The position numbers and the translations under genes were made by a program. A DNA stretch of 64,000 nt from Wurfbainia villosa (Eukaryota > Streptophyta > Magnoliopsida > Zingiberales > Zingiberaceae). Below, in pieces: positions 46,211 to 57,803 of this stretch. Location of the stretch: NCBI GenBank assembly GCA_025175895.1, contig JAKLTH010000227.1, positions 537,501 to 601,500 of the forward strand, given 5' to 3'. Under the pieces are notes generated by a model, which was given only the letters and a program-made list of their open reading frames with translations, did not search any database and was not told the origin of the DNA. How positions within the stretch are numbered: the first letter of the stretch is position 1; the number at the start of each line of letters is the position of its first letter.

Positions 46211-48943
46211 TCGCTGGTATTGGTACCTTCTCGCTGCATAGGGCTTAAACAACAAGTTATTTTGAGGATGAACAGTAAATTCGTTGAAGTTGCAGGCTAA
46301 TTGCAGAAGTTGACATTGGATAAAGTTTTCTCTGTCTGCCAGTTGGGAGTAAAGATAATGAATGAATCATGGAGGAGCCCGCAGGATCTTAGCCAGTTTT
46401 CTTTAAAGTGGAATTAAGTTTGTCTCTTGATAACAAGTTTCATTTAAAGTGGGTTCTCTTATCATGACATTATTAGGAAAACCATTGAGGATTGGAAAGA
46501 AAAGAGCCAGATAAATTATATCCTCACTTAAGTGGCACTTTTGTTTTGGTGAGAAGGAAATAGTGGTTTGGAAATGGAGCCACAGAGTTCTTCGAAGATA
46601 AATATTTGAACAATGAATGTAGATTGTGGGGAATTAATTTGCTAGTTCTTACCAGGTTTTTCAACAAAATCATTCACAGATATAAATTTCTGCCTTGTCA
46701 CTCACTATCATAAGACAGCAACGCCAACATCTTAAATTGGCAGTCGTAACTCAGGGATTATCTCAGTGACAGAATATGCAAATGCTGTCTAGGTTGGACA
46801 AGATTCTTATGTTTCTTTTACTGGAGCAGATTTTTCCTATATGGAGCCCTTTTTGCTACTCTGGCAAGTAGGAGCTATTCTTCAAATCAGTAGAAGAAGA
46901 TTTCTGGATAGTTTGCTACTGGCAAAACTTGTCAATTGGCCCAACGCCAGTGAATCCATTGTGAATTCTTTGATTAACTAATAGAAGTAATGAATATTGG
47001 TATTCTTGTCCGAGTAAAAAAGAGCAAGGTTTGTGTTTTCATAGTACACGCGGTTGCGTTGGCTGTACATGGAGGGCAGTGCACTGTAACTCTTTGGCTA
47101 TCTCAAACAATGCTGACATGCAAGCTGGTATAGATCTTGATGAACTGTAGCCTGGAAAAGTTGACCAATCTTCTGCCATTGTTCGCCAATGCATCAAATC
47201 AGGTGCTTTGTTCTCGTGTTTTGTTTTCTTTGTATTGACTTGGATGTCTGTAGTCACTATTGTTAAAGATTTTTATGACACAATGGGATTACTGTGCCAA
47301 TCTTCCCTGTGTGACAATGCCTTGTTTGTACTTGGCAACTGGTTGTTGCAAACGTTGTGTTCAGATAAACTAAGCCTAACAATTTATCAGCATAATTCTT
47401 TTCAAATTTATGTTGAAGCTCATAGAAATTGTATGTTTTGCATGCTATTCGATTGTTCTTAATTGTGCAATGTTGTTCATGTTTGTCATCTACTATCGAG
47501 ATTAAGACATCTCTTTTGTGCCTAAAATATTGCATGCTTTACAGTTTCTAATGCCTCCCCGTTTTCCATTTGTATCCTTGAAGAAGTCAGCATTATGAAA
47601 TTCATGAGACGGAAGGTATTTGTAATCTTTTTTAACATCAAGAATCATCTGGAATGAGGAAACATGCGAATGCCCGCCGCTTTGTAGTATATATCCTTGA
47701 AGGAAAAAACTGCCAAAAATATGAAAGAAAATAAGATAAGGAAAAACTATTGAAGGAGTGATACTGCATGATCAAAAATATGACAAGACAAGGGGGAAAA
47801 AAATGAAACATTATGGCTATACATTCGAAAAGAACCACCTTATCGTATCCTGATGCAAATCTGGGTAGGAGATGGCCACTTTACAAGTTGTGCTTATACT
47901 GGTAGGCATGCTTTGAGTTGGCTTTGCACTTTGCAGGCCATTGTTGCAATGTCAGATGTTTAGTTGGTCATTATTTAAAACACACAACTAAGCGAGAGAT
48001 ATCGTTTAAAAACAAGCTAAAATTTTCTGTTACCATTGCTTCTTTGTCAAACCTCATGTCGCTCCGACTATCATTTGATTCAATTGAAGCCAGGAACGAA
48101 GTAAAGCACGAGTATCAACGTGAGATCATAGCCATGATAAAAAAAATATAGAACAATCATCTTATCCATTGTCCTTTCCCCTTCATTGTCCAGCGTCATC
48201 GATTGCTGGACATACAACAGCAATTGCCCAACGAGAAGTAAAGATATCACAAAGCCAGCAAGTACGCATTATGGGTCATTATTGCATTCCAGATAACACA
48301 CAAGTGCTTTTCCCACTACGGCACCTGTGACCGTGAGACAGTTGCAGCCAGAGAATTTGGTCCTGTGACTCACTAGTCATTTGTCCCATTCCACTCCCAC
48401 TTTATATCTTCTTGGAGACTTGGACCCTTACCTCACTCTCTGGCCTTCAGGAAGTATGTAGCGGCGGAGGGAGTGCTCACTCCTGTGTCACTGTCAATGT
48501 TACAATGACTCTTCTCCTACCACGGGGACTCACCACCAATGCAGGGGAGAAATCGCTTTCCAGGTCTCTGTGCTTCACATGTAAATGCGATGCCCCATGG
48601 GATCTCTGCGAACTTTTCATCATGGTGATTGGTTGATGTTATAGTTTCTGAAGCGTTCTTTTTCAGAGAAAAGAAGCAAAGCTGAAGTAGATATTTCATC
48701 GATTCGTCGTCGTCCTTTCTATTGGTTCGTAGCTCATTTTTCTTACTTGTATAACTTGATTGCCCGTACAATTCTATTCGATCGAATGGAGGTCGCGGCA
48801 AGTTCTAGCTTGAGGCCCATCCTTTGTGGATGGATGGAGGAGGGGGCCAAAAAACCTATTTGTTGCACCGTAAAGGCTAAGGAATTGTCTAATAAATGAA
48901 TAGATTAAGTTGGAAGGATTGATGATAGAATGAACGAACCCAA
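46211..48943. other. Intergenic; PPR 3' flank, no clear gene
   Basis: The first kilobase is probably the PPR 3' UTR and flank. ORFs of 66-90 codons occur on both strands, but none shows a known motif or codon bias. A moderately GC-rich patch at 48180-48620 has an open stretch on each strand and could be a decayed gene or a promoter. Confidence 0.45.
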
Positions 48944-49065
48944 ACAGCTTCGGTGAATCAGCAAACAGGGACGCAAGGCCATATTGATTCGCCAAGACTT
49001 GCATCCTTCTCAATTCATCCAAGCAAGCAGCTGGTATAGGTGATTTGTACTCTCTATCCATTCGC
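48944..49065 (-). CDS. Possible isolated exon, unknown protein
   Basis: After a TAG acceptor (49066-49067), an open stretch encodes IIERMDREYKSP, CLDELRRMQVLANQYG and LFADSPKLF, then meets a GT donor-like site near 48943. The balanced, charged-helical composition and splice-like borders look exonic, unlike the surrounding sequence. I found no partner exons and do not recognise the family. It may be a gene fragment moved by a transposon, a terminal piece of a lost gene, or chance. Confidence 0.3.
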
Positions 49066-49161
49066 TCAATTATCTACCGAGGTAAATGACACTAAGACAG
49101 ACACACCAAATAAGATAAAAGCAAAAAGACGGACGATTACAGGAGCAACGTGAAAAGCCTA

Positions 49162-49186
49162 ATATATATATATATATATATATATA
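49162..49186. repeat. (TA)n microsatellite
   Basis: An uninterrupted run of about twelve TA units in intergenic DNA 3' of the tubby-like gene. Confidence 0.85.
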
Positions 49187-49554
49187 ACGTGCCAAAGATA
49201 ATTACTGAAGTAATACAATCTTGATGAGCAAATAATATGTTGTAAATTGGTCTTACCTTAACAGTAGTGACAAATTTACGTCTTCTTAAGTAGTGAATAA
49301 CATACACTTATGCGTTCACAATCAAAGAAAGTTGCAAGCAAAAAAAACATCTAATGGCTAGCCACAAATTGTCACTGTAAGTGAACTCAAGGAACATGAT
49401 GCAAAATGTTTTTACCAACGCCAGAACTGGGACAGGAAACAAAGAAGACCGACCAGATGATGGAAGCTCGCTTGGCATCAAGAACAAGAACAATACATTT
49501 AACAAGGGATCCTTGGGCTCTTTGGGTGTCCGATTTCAGACCGTACTAGCCCTT

Positions 49555-52500
49555 CTATTCACATGCTAATTTGGTATCAAAGCTACTCAAGCAAATGGCA
49601 AAAGCCTGGAAGGCTGACAGTGGATATGCATAATCCATAGTAAACATGTCCTTTGCAACTTTTCCAAATTGTAGTATAACTTTGTCATGATCAGGTGGCG
49701 TAGGCTGTGATGGAGCAGGAGCTCCAGCAACCGGCTGTGCTGCAGCAATAAGCTGAAAATTTTTGACGGAGGCCACAGTCACACGACCCCGAAAATTGAG
49801 ACACCAACACTGCAGCTGCTCATGCCACCTAGGGGCCTTGTTTCGAAGCACTAGAGGCCTTTCTTGGGTATGATCATCTTTATTAGCATTTACCACTCTT
49901 CCTGCAGACACGACATCTGAGAAATGTGAACTACTAAAATCCAGGGACTGGTCCATGATAGATGATTTGGCAAATGACATGCTTCGAAAAGAATCCTCAA
50001 GAGATCGTGGAAGCAAATTCTCTGGTTGACCAGGGACTGTACCACCAATGTCAAGGGCTGAGCAAGGAATTGAATTCATAACGCAGTTCATTCGCCTTGG
50101 CCCCCTTGTTCCAAGCACATTCAACTCATATGCCACTTGGGCTATATTGTAGCTACCAGTTGGCACTTTTGGTGAAATCTTCTTGGAGTAGAGTCTACGG
50201 CTAGTTTTGCCCGGTTGGAAGGAGGCTGCTCCATTATATGGTGGCTGAGTGTCATACATCACAAACTTAGTACCAAGGAAGTTGGACCTAAGATGTAGCA
50301 TAGGCAGAAATATTAGCGCCTGCAAATTTTATTAGAAACAAAAAAAAAAAATTAACAAGTTCAAGTACCTCAGTTTTCCAATAAAAGTGTTACTTGATCT
50401 TGATATATTGCTAGCATCCGTAGATATTATGTACTCTGTACATGTTGCACGACGAACTCTCTTAGCTGATAAAAGGAATTTACCATTCTCAACCAGCACG
50501 GCTGCAGATTGCAAGGTGGTCAGATAAATTTAGAAAAATAAATTTACAAGGCAAATCAACCATTTCAAACACTTCAGGCAGACAAGAACTATCAATGAAG
50601 AGTTCAGAAAAGGATTTCAATGGCACAAAAATCTGTAGTTGGTGCTCAAACTGTGCAATGTGCAGGTATACTCGGTCGTATAAAAATATTGACAAGGATA
50701 TATGAAATTGGAAGCACAAAAAAAAAATCATATATGCTTTAGAATTAGACATTTACTGATACAACCTTTTCTGAACAACATTAATGCATATATTCTCCCC
50801 TTCATTTGAGAAGAAAACATCTTAAATCAAGCTGAAGTATAAAAGTAGCAACAGAGGATTGATTTATTCAGTAGGTTAACTTATATCTCTCTTGAACAAG
50901 AAAATCTTAATTATAGGAGGAACAGATTTGTGAAAGTAAATTAACATCAAAACTGGCATACAATTAAGTTCAGTGACAACAAATTTATTGTAGCCAGTAT
51001 ATCATGCTTTCTGTCTGTACAAGTAATAGAGGGGGACACAAACTTGTTTTGCACAATATTCATTAAGGCTCAAGCAAAAATTCAAAATTATATTTTTATA
51101 CAGAAGGACAAATGACTGGTAGATACAGTGCTGTATGGATGCCCAATATGGCAAGGATTTTATCAACCACCTGAGGATGGTGAAGGGGGGAGAGAACTAA
51201 GTTCTTAATTTTCATCATCTGCTAGATGTAAAACTTTTGTCAGCTAAGCACAATAATAACTTGACACCATATAAGGTGGCCACAGTTCTGGAATTGCAAC
51301 TTGCAAGGTCATTGATCTTCTAGCAGGCATACTATTTGCATTAAGAAATTTGTCCTTTGATACATACCATGCAACTGTATTCTACCAATGGGACAGTACA
51401 CAAACAGTAGTGTACCAGCTACAGACAACATTAAGAACTGAATCTTTGCATAACAGATAAGTTTATCTTCTAGGCACAGAAGTATAGTCAAACCAAAAAC
51501 TTTAGCTATCAAATATAGTGACACAATCTGACTTAGTTTTCTTCTTCAAGTTAATTAATATGGGCATCAGTAGGCATTTCTGAAACTTACATCAATGAAC
51601 CATCAGACTGACATTAATCTTTCATGAAAATCACTTTTACCTTCAGCCTTAAGGACGGTTTCTTAGTGCCACATGGCTAGCTTCTCAATGAAAGCTCATT
51701 CACAGAATTAGACCAATACCATACATCATAGAGTGATAGATTCCAGCCAGAAAACTTGTAAACAAAGCTTGAAAAATTAGTAAGAACTTTGATCCTAATC
51801 TGAGGCAAACCACAAAATCTAAGCCTTACTAATAATTCTATGTATTTAGATCAGTCTTTGTATCTTAACTATTATAGATGGACTTCAAAATAAGAATTTC
51901 GACAGAGAAAATAACAGAATATATGGGTTGATAAAATGCACACCTAATGAATTTCTAGAAAAGATTTCAAGTATGCTAATCTTGTTACAAACTTTTAGTA
52001 GGGATCCCTTATTCAGCTAGCAAGAAACTTCATTACAACTACAATTTGATTTCATATAAAAATATTGCAAAAAAAGGATACTTGAACAAAATATAGATAT
52101 ATTAGGTGTCAGGATGAATTTGAGGTGAAAACTAGCTTACCAGTGCTAAGACAAAGATAAAGATGGTAAGTTAGAGTAGATTTATCTCTTTTTATGAAGC
52201 ACTGGATGATACCATCTCGTGGGCCAGCCTGACAAATGCACATATAAAAGTTCCAAATTATAAGAAAATATACAATGCAGCATTAACATTTTAAGTTAGA
52301 AATTCACTTAGGTTTTGTGGTCTCTAGCAACAATACAACTTTTATCTATCTCACAAGAAAAAAAAAATGATTCTAATATCTTGTCACCCTCAAAAAGAAA
52401 ACCAGTCATCTCTCAATAGAAAGGGTGGTATTAAAACAATACCTGCTTCAGAGACACCGGAAAGGTAAGCTTTCCTGAAAACTCAGGTCTCTTAACAATT

Positions 52501-52790
52501 TCTTTACACATTTCCCTCCATGACTTGCAAACAGCAGCAAAAACCACTACATTCTTACGAGAAGGCCAGGTACTTTCACTATCTTCCAACCTTTTAACCA
52601 CATCATGGAGAAGTTCAGGCGGGAGACTGGCCCAACAACTTTCCTGAACTACAAGATGGTGGTCTTGAACCTGATGTACAGCAGCCTGTGATTTCCCTCT
52701 GTGATGACCTGAGAAGCGTGTCTCAAAACTATGTTGAGATAGACTCCCGAAACTCTCTCTTACATCACGAATAATACTGCGAAATGACAT
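49555..52790 (-). CDS. TLP: Tubby-like F-box protein
   Basis: A plant tubby-like protein. The N-terminal F-box links to SKP1/cullin ubiquitin ligases, and the C-terminal tubby barrel binds phosphoinositides and tethers the protein to the plasma membrane until stress releases it. Four exons at 52790-52443, 52228-52141, 50501-50369 and 50287-49555 join in frame to 433 aa. The F-box lies at about residues 53-100 (WASLPPELLHDVVKRLED, VCKSWREMCKEIV). The tubby domain starts at AGPRDGIIQCFIKRDK and includes KLRSNFLGTKFVMYD, YELNVLGTRGPRRM and LVLRNKAPRWHEQLQCWCLN. It ends in the invariant plant TLP terminus FDTKLACE. A 5' UTR intron is likely, with its donor near 53855 and acceptor just before 52790. 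The gene's promoter would lie near 54000-54170. Confidence 0.95.
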
Positions 52791-55136
52791 TTATACAAGG
52801 GCAAATACAGATCCTCCAAAAAGCATAAGGATTATAAGCTGCAGAAGGCATGGAAATCTGATTATGAACAATTCAATTTTGAAAAGAATTTTTAACTCCT
52901 AAAAACCAACATTTCAGGTATTTAACCAAATTAATTACATTGTCAATGACTGTGAATCTTTAAGGCTTCAATCTCGAACAGGAACAGAACCAAATCATCT
53001 AGGTTTAGAAGTCACTGCAAGAGGGTAAAGAAAACCTATGCATTAAGATAAAGAAAATGCAGAATAAAGCAATACATGTGACTAATAAAACATTTCAATG
53101 CTGGAAAAAGAATCTGCACATGCTGGGAAGATGCTTCTTTAAATCAGCAATTAAAGACCAGTAGATCATTCAATTATAAGCACCAAAAAAATTTAATCGA
53201 CGTGCTAAAATACTCCATAGTTGCGAACGAACTTTGAATTTGGTTCACATGGCCATCAATCATTCTTTTAAGATAAAATTTCAATGTTGACGCCTAGGCT
53301 ACTAAAGCTGCAAAGAGAGTCGAAGGCATCACAATGAGAAGCAGAAACACTTGTCCATTTAACTATTTTCGCAACAACTAATCTTTGACAACATAGGGTC
53401 ACCGCATGAAACATGCCCCTCCGAATGATCTTTCGGGGAGAAGAAACACTAAGATTTACAGATTCCCCTTTTTTTTTTGGCGATCCAACATAAGTCCATT
53501 AACACGAGCAGTCGAAGAGGACATCCTAGTAAACAACGCAAAGGCGGAGGAGTTAAAAACTTCTTCAGTAAACGAAATGCCTAATCATACAAATAACGAA
53601 CTTCCTCACCAGATCAACAAAATAACATGCATATTTACGCAACACAAAAGCACATTGTTCTTGTCGCCTACCATCTCAAGAGTAGTAAACCTAGTGCAAA
53701 ACCGAACCCTTCCTGAGAAGCACATTCCGAGAAACAAACAGATCTACCGACAATTAAGGGCCAAAAGCAAATTGTGGAAGGAAAGTCCACAAAACCACGT
53801 CCCGAACGTCCGGCGAATGAAGATAAATCGATATAAGCTTACGACGAACCTCGAGGATCGAAGCGGAAATCCCCCACAAAGCACCTGACAAACAATGTCT
53901 CACAACCCTCCCGCGATCCAAACACATCCGAGGAAAGAACCCCTCGCATCCGATCGCAGTCTCCTTCTCATCCAGATCCAGAAATCTCTCCGTCGCCGTT
54001 TTCGGACTTTTTTAGTTCCCTTCTCTCCTTTTCTTTGAAAAAGAGGAGAGTTAAATCGCGGAAAACATTAAAATCCAGTGGAGCGAGAGAGGTGGCGGAC
54101 TGATCCCTCCGCGGAACAGACGGAGCGTACCCCAAGAGATACTAGTGCTTTTATTGGCTAAATACAGGACCGTCCGCGGGGAGGGAGGAGGGGTAAGAAA
54201 TGCAGGTAAGGTATATTGGGGCACGAGAAGAAATTATAAATATTTATAATGACGACAAATGAGATTTGGTTTAATTTGGTATTTGATATTGTGTCGAAGG
54301 AATTGAAACAAACCCCAGCAGTCAAACTGAAACTTTGACTTTGTTCCGTTGCACGTCGCTGTATTCGAGTGCCGATCCCGTTGACGATGCAATAAATTGA
54401 TTTTTGTCATTTATTATTTGACTCGGAAAAACGGCCGTCCTTTAGGAAACGTAGATTGACAAAAAAAAACGAGATTGGACTTGACGATGTCGATTAGATT
54501 AGATCGAGCCATTACAGAGAGATAAATGCAGTATGTTTATTTTATTTACTTTCTCTGCAGTAGCATTTTCGTATGAGATTCTCTTCTGTCGAATGCAGAT
54601 CATTTTGGTGAAGAATATAATGGCTGTATTTATGTTACTTCCTTTGCTCGAAAATCCGCAAACTCCGCAAAAAAAAAAAAAAAAAATTTAAATTGTCAAT
54701 CCAACTATATCCATCAGCCCATTCTAGAATGGTTACGAGAAAGATAAATTATGAAAAGTCTTTAGAATCTTGACGCGATTGATAAAGTCGTAAAGAGTCG
54801 TTATGAGCTCGGAGAGAATTTTAGATCTCCCTATGAAATTTGATCCGTACCTCATCAATAAGTTGTCACATAGTCTTACCCATGCGTCATCCACGTGGAG
54901 ATATTCCTTTGCTCGAAAATAATACAAAACTTCATTGCTAATAAAATTAATTCGATAATTTATCAAAGGGCGCATCTCAAGTTTGGAATTGCCCAAATAC
55001 AATCTTATGATTTTATATTTACCAAAACACACACTTCATTCCCTTTTTACCTCTCCCGCCAAACAAATATACAATTGATATTGAAATTTTGCATATATCT
55101 CAACCACAATCGAAAATCTCGAGTCATCCAAATGTC
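52791..55136. other. TLP 5' leader/intron and upstream flank
   Basis: 52791-54130 probably holds a roughly 1-kb 5' UTR intron and the first non-coding exon of the tubby-like gene, because sequence near 53860-54120 is GC-richer with CT-rich leader-like character. Beyond 54200 the DNA is AT-rich. Long ORFs here (for example 53406-53888 on +) lack known motifs and are probably chance. Confidence 0.45.
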
Positions 55137-55690
55137 ACTTGATATTGGACATGGCACTGTGAATTTAAATCTCAGTATCATTATGTTCTTGGTAATATAA
55201 TTCCCAACATCATCTTTTTTTCCGACCATCTTGATATTGTACGTGGTGTTGGAAATTTAAATTTCAGCACCACTATATTCTTGATAATATAATTTCCAAC
55301 ACTATTTTTTTTACGATCTTGATATTGTACGTGGTGCTGAGAATTTAAATTTCAGTACTACTATGTTCCTGGTAATATAATTTCCAACATCACCTTTTAT
55401 TTCGATCAGCTTGAAATTGTACGTGGTGCTGGAAATTTAAATCCCAGAATCATTGTGTTCCTGGGAATATAATTCTCAATCCCACATTTTTTCTCGATCA
55501 GTTTGATATTATACGGTGATGAAATTTTAAATTTCAGGACCACTGTGTTCCTGAGAATATAATTTTCAGTACTATTTTTTTCTCGGCCGGATTGAAATTG
55601 GACATGTTGCTGGAAATTTAAATCCTAGAACCACTGTGTTCTTGGGAATATAATTCTCAACACCACTTTTTTTTTCTTGCCCAATTTGAA
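55137..55690. repeat. Tandem repeat, about 6 copies of a ~92-bp unit
   Basis: Six successive diverged units each carry the order TTGATATTGTACGTGGTGCT, GAAATTTAAATTTCAG, TATGTTC(C/T)TGG and AATATAATT(C/T)(C/T)CAACA, ending in a T-run and GATC(A/T). Units start near 55137, 55231, 55317, 55409, 55500 and 55590. A further degenerate unit lies at about 56288-56350, after the 300-bp duplication that follows. No protein is implied. Confidence 0.8.
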
Positions 55691-55694
55691 TTTA

Positions 55695-56290
55695 TACATG
55701 GCACGCAGCCAAAACTGAGAGATAGGAGGATCAGAACTAAGTTTTCTCGACAAATCAACAATTCATGATGTAAGATCTTTCAAGATTTTGGAATTTGGAC
55801 TCTTCTAAATCCATCAATGGGTTTCGATCAAAACTCATTGATGACTCTATTCACCTCTTCTTCGATTTAATCCAAGTCCATTGGATTTGGAAAGTGTCTC
55901 TCTATGTATCGATATCCAAAAATTTTTATATTCAAGATTTTATTAGGTATCCATGGTCATATTTTAGAAATCAGAACCCCGTGTCATGTAGCACACGACC
56001 AAAACTGGGAGTAGGAGGATCGGAACCAAGTTTCCTCGACACATCAACAATTCATGTTATAAGATCTTTCAGTTCATGTCAAGATTTCAGAAAATGGACT
56101 CCTCTAGATCCATTAATAGATTTCGGTCAAAATTCATTAACGATCCTACTCACCTCTTCTTCTATCCAATCTATGTCATTTGGATTTGGGAAATGTCTTT
56201 CTGTATATCCGTGTCCAAATTTTTTGATAATCTAGATTTTATTAGGTGTCCACAGTCATATATAAAAAATTAGGCTCTGTGTCATGTGAT
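55695..56290. repeat. Tandem duplication, 2 x ~295 bp, beside the 92-bp array
   Basis: Two adjacent copies (about 55697-55985 and 55986-56287) share blocks such as CAAAACTG(A/G)GAG..TAGGAGGATC, ACAACAATTCATG and the tail GTGTCATGT. The second copy is followed by another partial 92-bp unit, showing that the two repeat types were duplicated together. Confidence 0.72.
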
Positions 56291-56350
56291 ATGGGAATTT
56301 AAATCTCCAAACTATTGTGTTGTTGGGAATATAATTCTGAGCACCACCTT

Positions 56351-57803
56351 TTGGATAGTTTGGGATTTCCAGTTGTGGCTCGGATGTATATAATATCTGA
56401 GTATTAAATCCACGTTTGATAAAAAGAGATAAAAATGAAATGAGATATATTCTTTGATAAATATGAAATTATGAGACTGTATTTAAACCATTTCAAATTT
56501 GAGATGTTTCTGTTGATAAATCATCGAAATTAATTTTAGGATGTCTCTATTCACATGATTATAGTATAGTATACGTTTGATACAACTGGGCACGTGAAAT
56601 TTTTATAGCAAGCGCCCACGTGGACTCCTATAAATGTTGCATTAGATGCATCTAGCGGATAAATTTTTTTTGGGACGTCGAAAAATTAATTAGGCCATTT
56701 TGTTAAATAAATACATTGTCGCAAAAGAGATTTTTTTTTTTTTTTGACTATAGAGTTAATGGAAGAAGAAAAAAAAGTTACAAATTGTCCCTTTGATGAA
56801 ATGTGCATCGATTTACCCCAAATCAGATTAAATAAATCATGGACTTTAAATGCAAATATAAAAGCGAAAGTATAAGACATTAATGCGATGTGCCCTTTTA
56901 ATAATGTGTTAACCCCTGATTGTTGTTTATATGCTTATTTGCATTGCCCATGTAATCCATCGTTCATTATTACATTTTGCTTGCGCTAACATTCTTGATT
57001 ATTCGTTTAAAATTATCCATAATAATTTTATTTGATTTAAAAGATAAATAATTCTAAAATAATAAAATATATTCATCACATTAACAAATAAAGGATATAA
57101 TCCGAAATTGAATAAAATTTTTTTGATTATAAAATTAATAAATATTTTTTTTTAATTTATCTTTCAAATTTTATCAAATGTCAATTTTATCCTAATATAA
57201 TCAAAATCTTAATCGGTCACTCGCCGTTATCACCATTAACCACCATCGTCGACCATCGCCGACAACTGCTATCAATTGTCGACTATCGATCGTTGATTGT
57301 CAATCATCAACCATCGATCATCATCCTCCGCCCATCACTTGCCGATATCGATATCAATATAACCATTTTTCAGAATAAACAAAATTTTAAAATTGAATCA
57401 AGAATAATATAATAAAATATTAAATTATATTATACATTAAAATCTCCAAACAAATAAATTTATATTGCATTACTTAGAATTAAATCAAATAATATAAATT
57501 ATATTTCATTCACATAATCAAAAGTATACATAATAATAACTTGAACCACCAGGAGTGTTTAGACTTTGTAAATCAACGGAGGAAATCTAATCCCAATTGA
57601 AGCGAATGATGACGTTCCACCATTTTACATGCTTAAAAAAAAAATGCTCTGATTGTTTTCAACCCAAAATTACAAACGCCCAAAGAATAGCCTTAGCCCA
57701 AGGATCACCGCCCACTACTATACAGAATAACATAACCTACAATTCAACCATATAAGAGAATAAAAAAAGGAAAGACAAAAAATGGGAATAACTAAGAAAA
57801 CGT
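56351..57803. other. AT-rich spacer and SEC5 3' flank
   Basis: No gene was recognised. 57226-57358 contains an imperfect CCATCGTCGACCATCG-type low-complexity tract. The SEC5 3' UTR should occupy the last few hundred bases. Confidence 0.5.

Noticed and set aside
53406..53888. 160-codon plus-strand ORF upstream of the tubby-like gene
   Set aside because: It lies over the probable 5' UTR intron of the minus-strand gene, has no domain, and its composition looks like chance.
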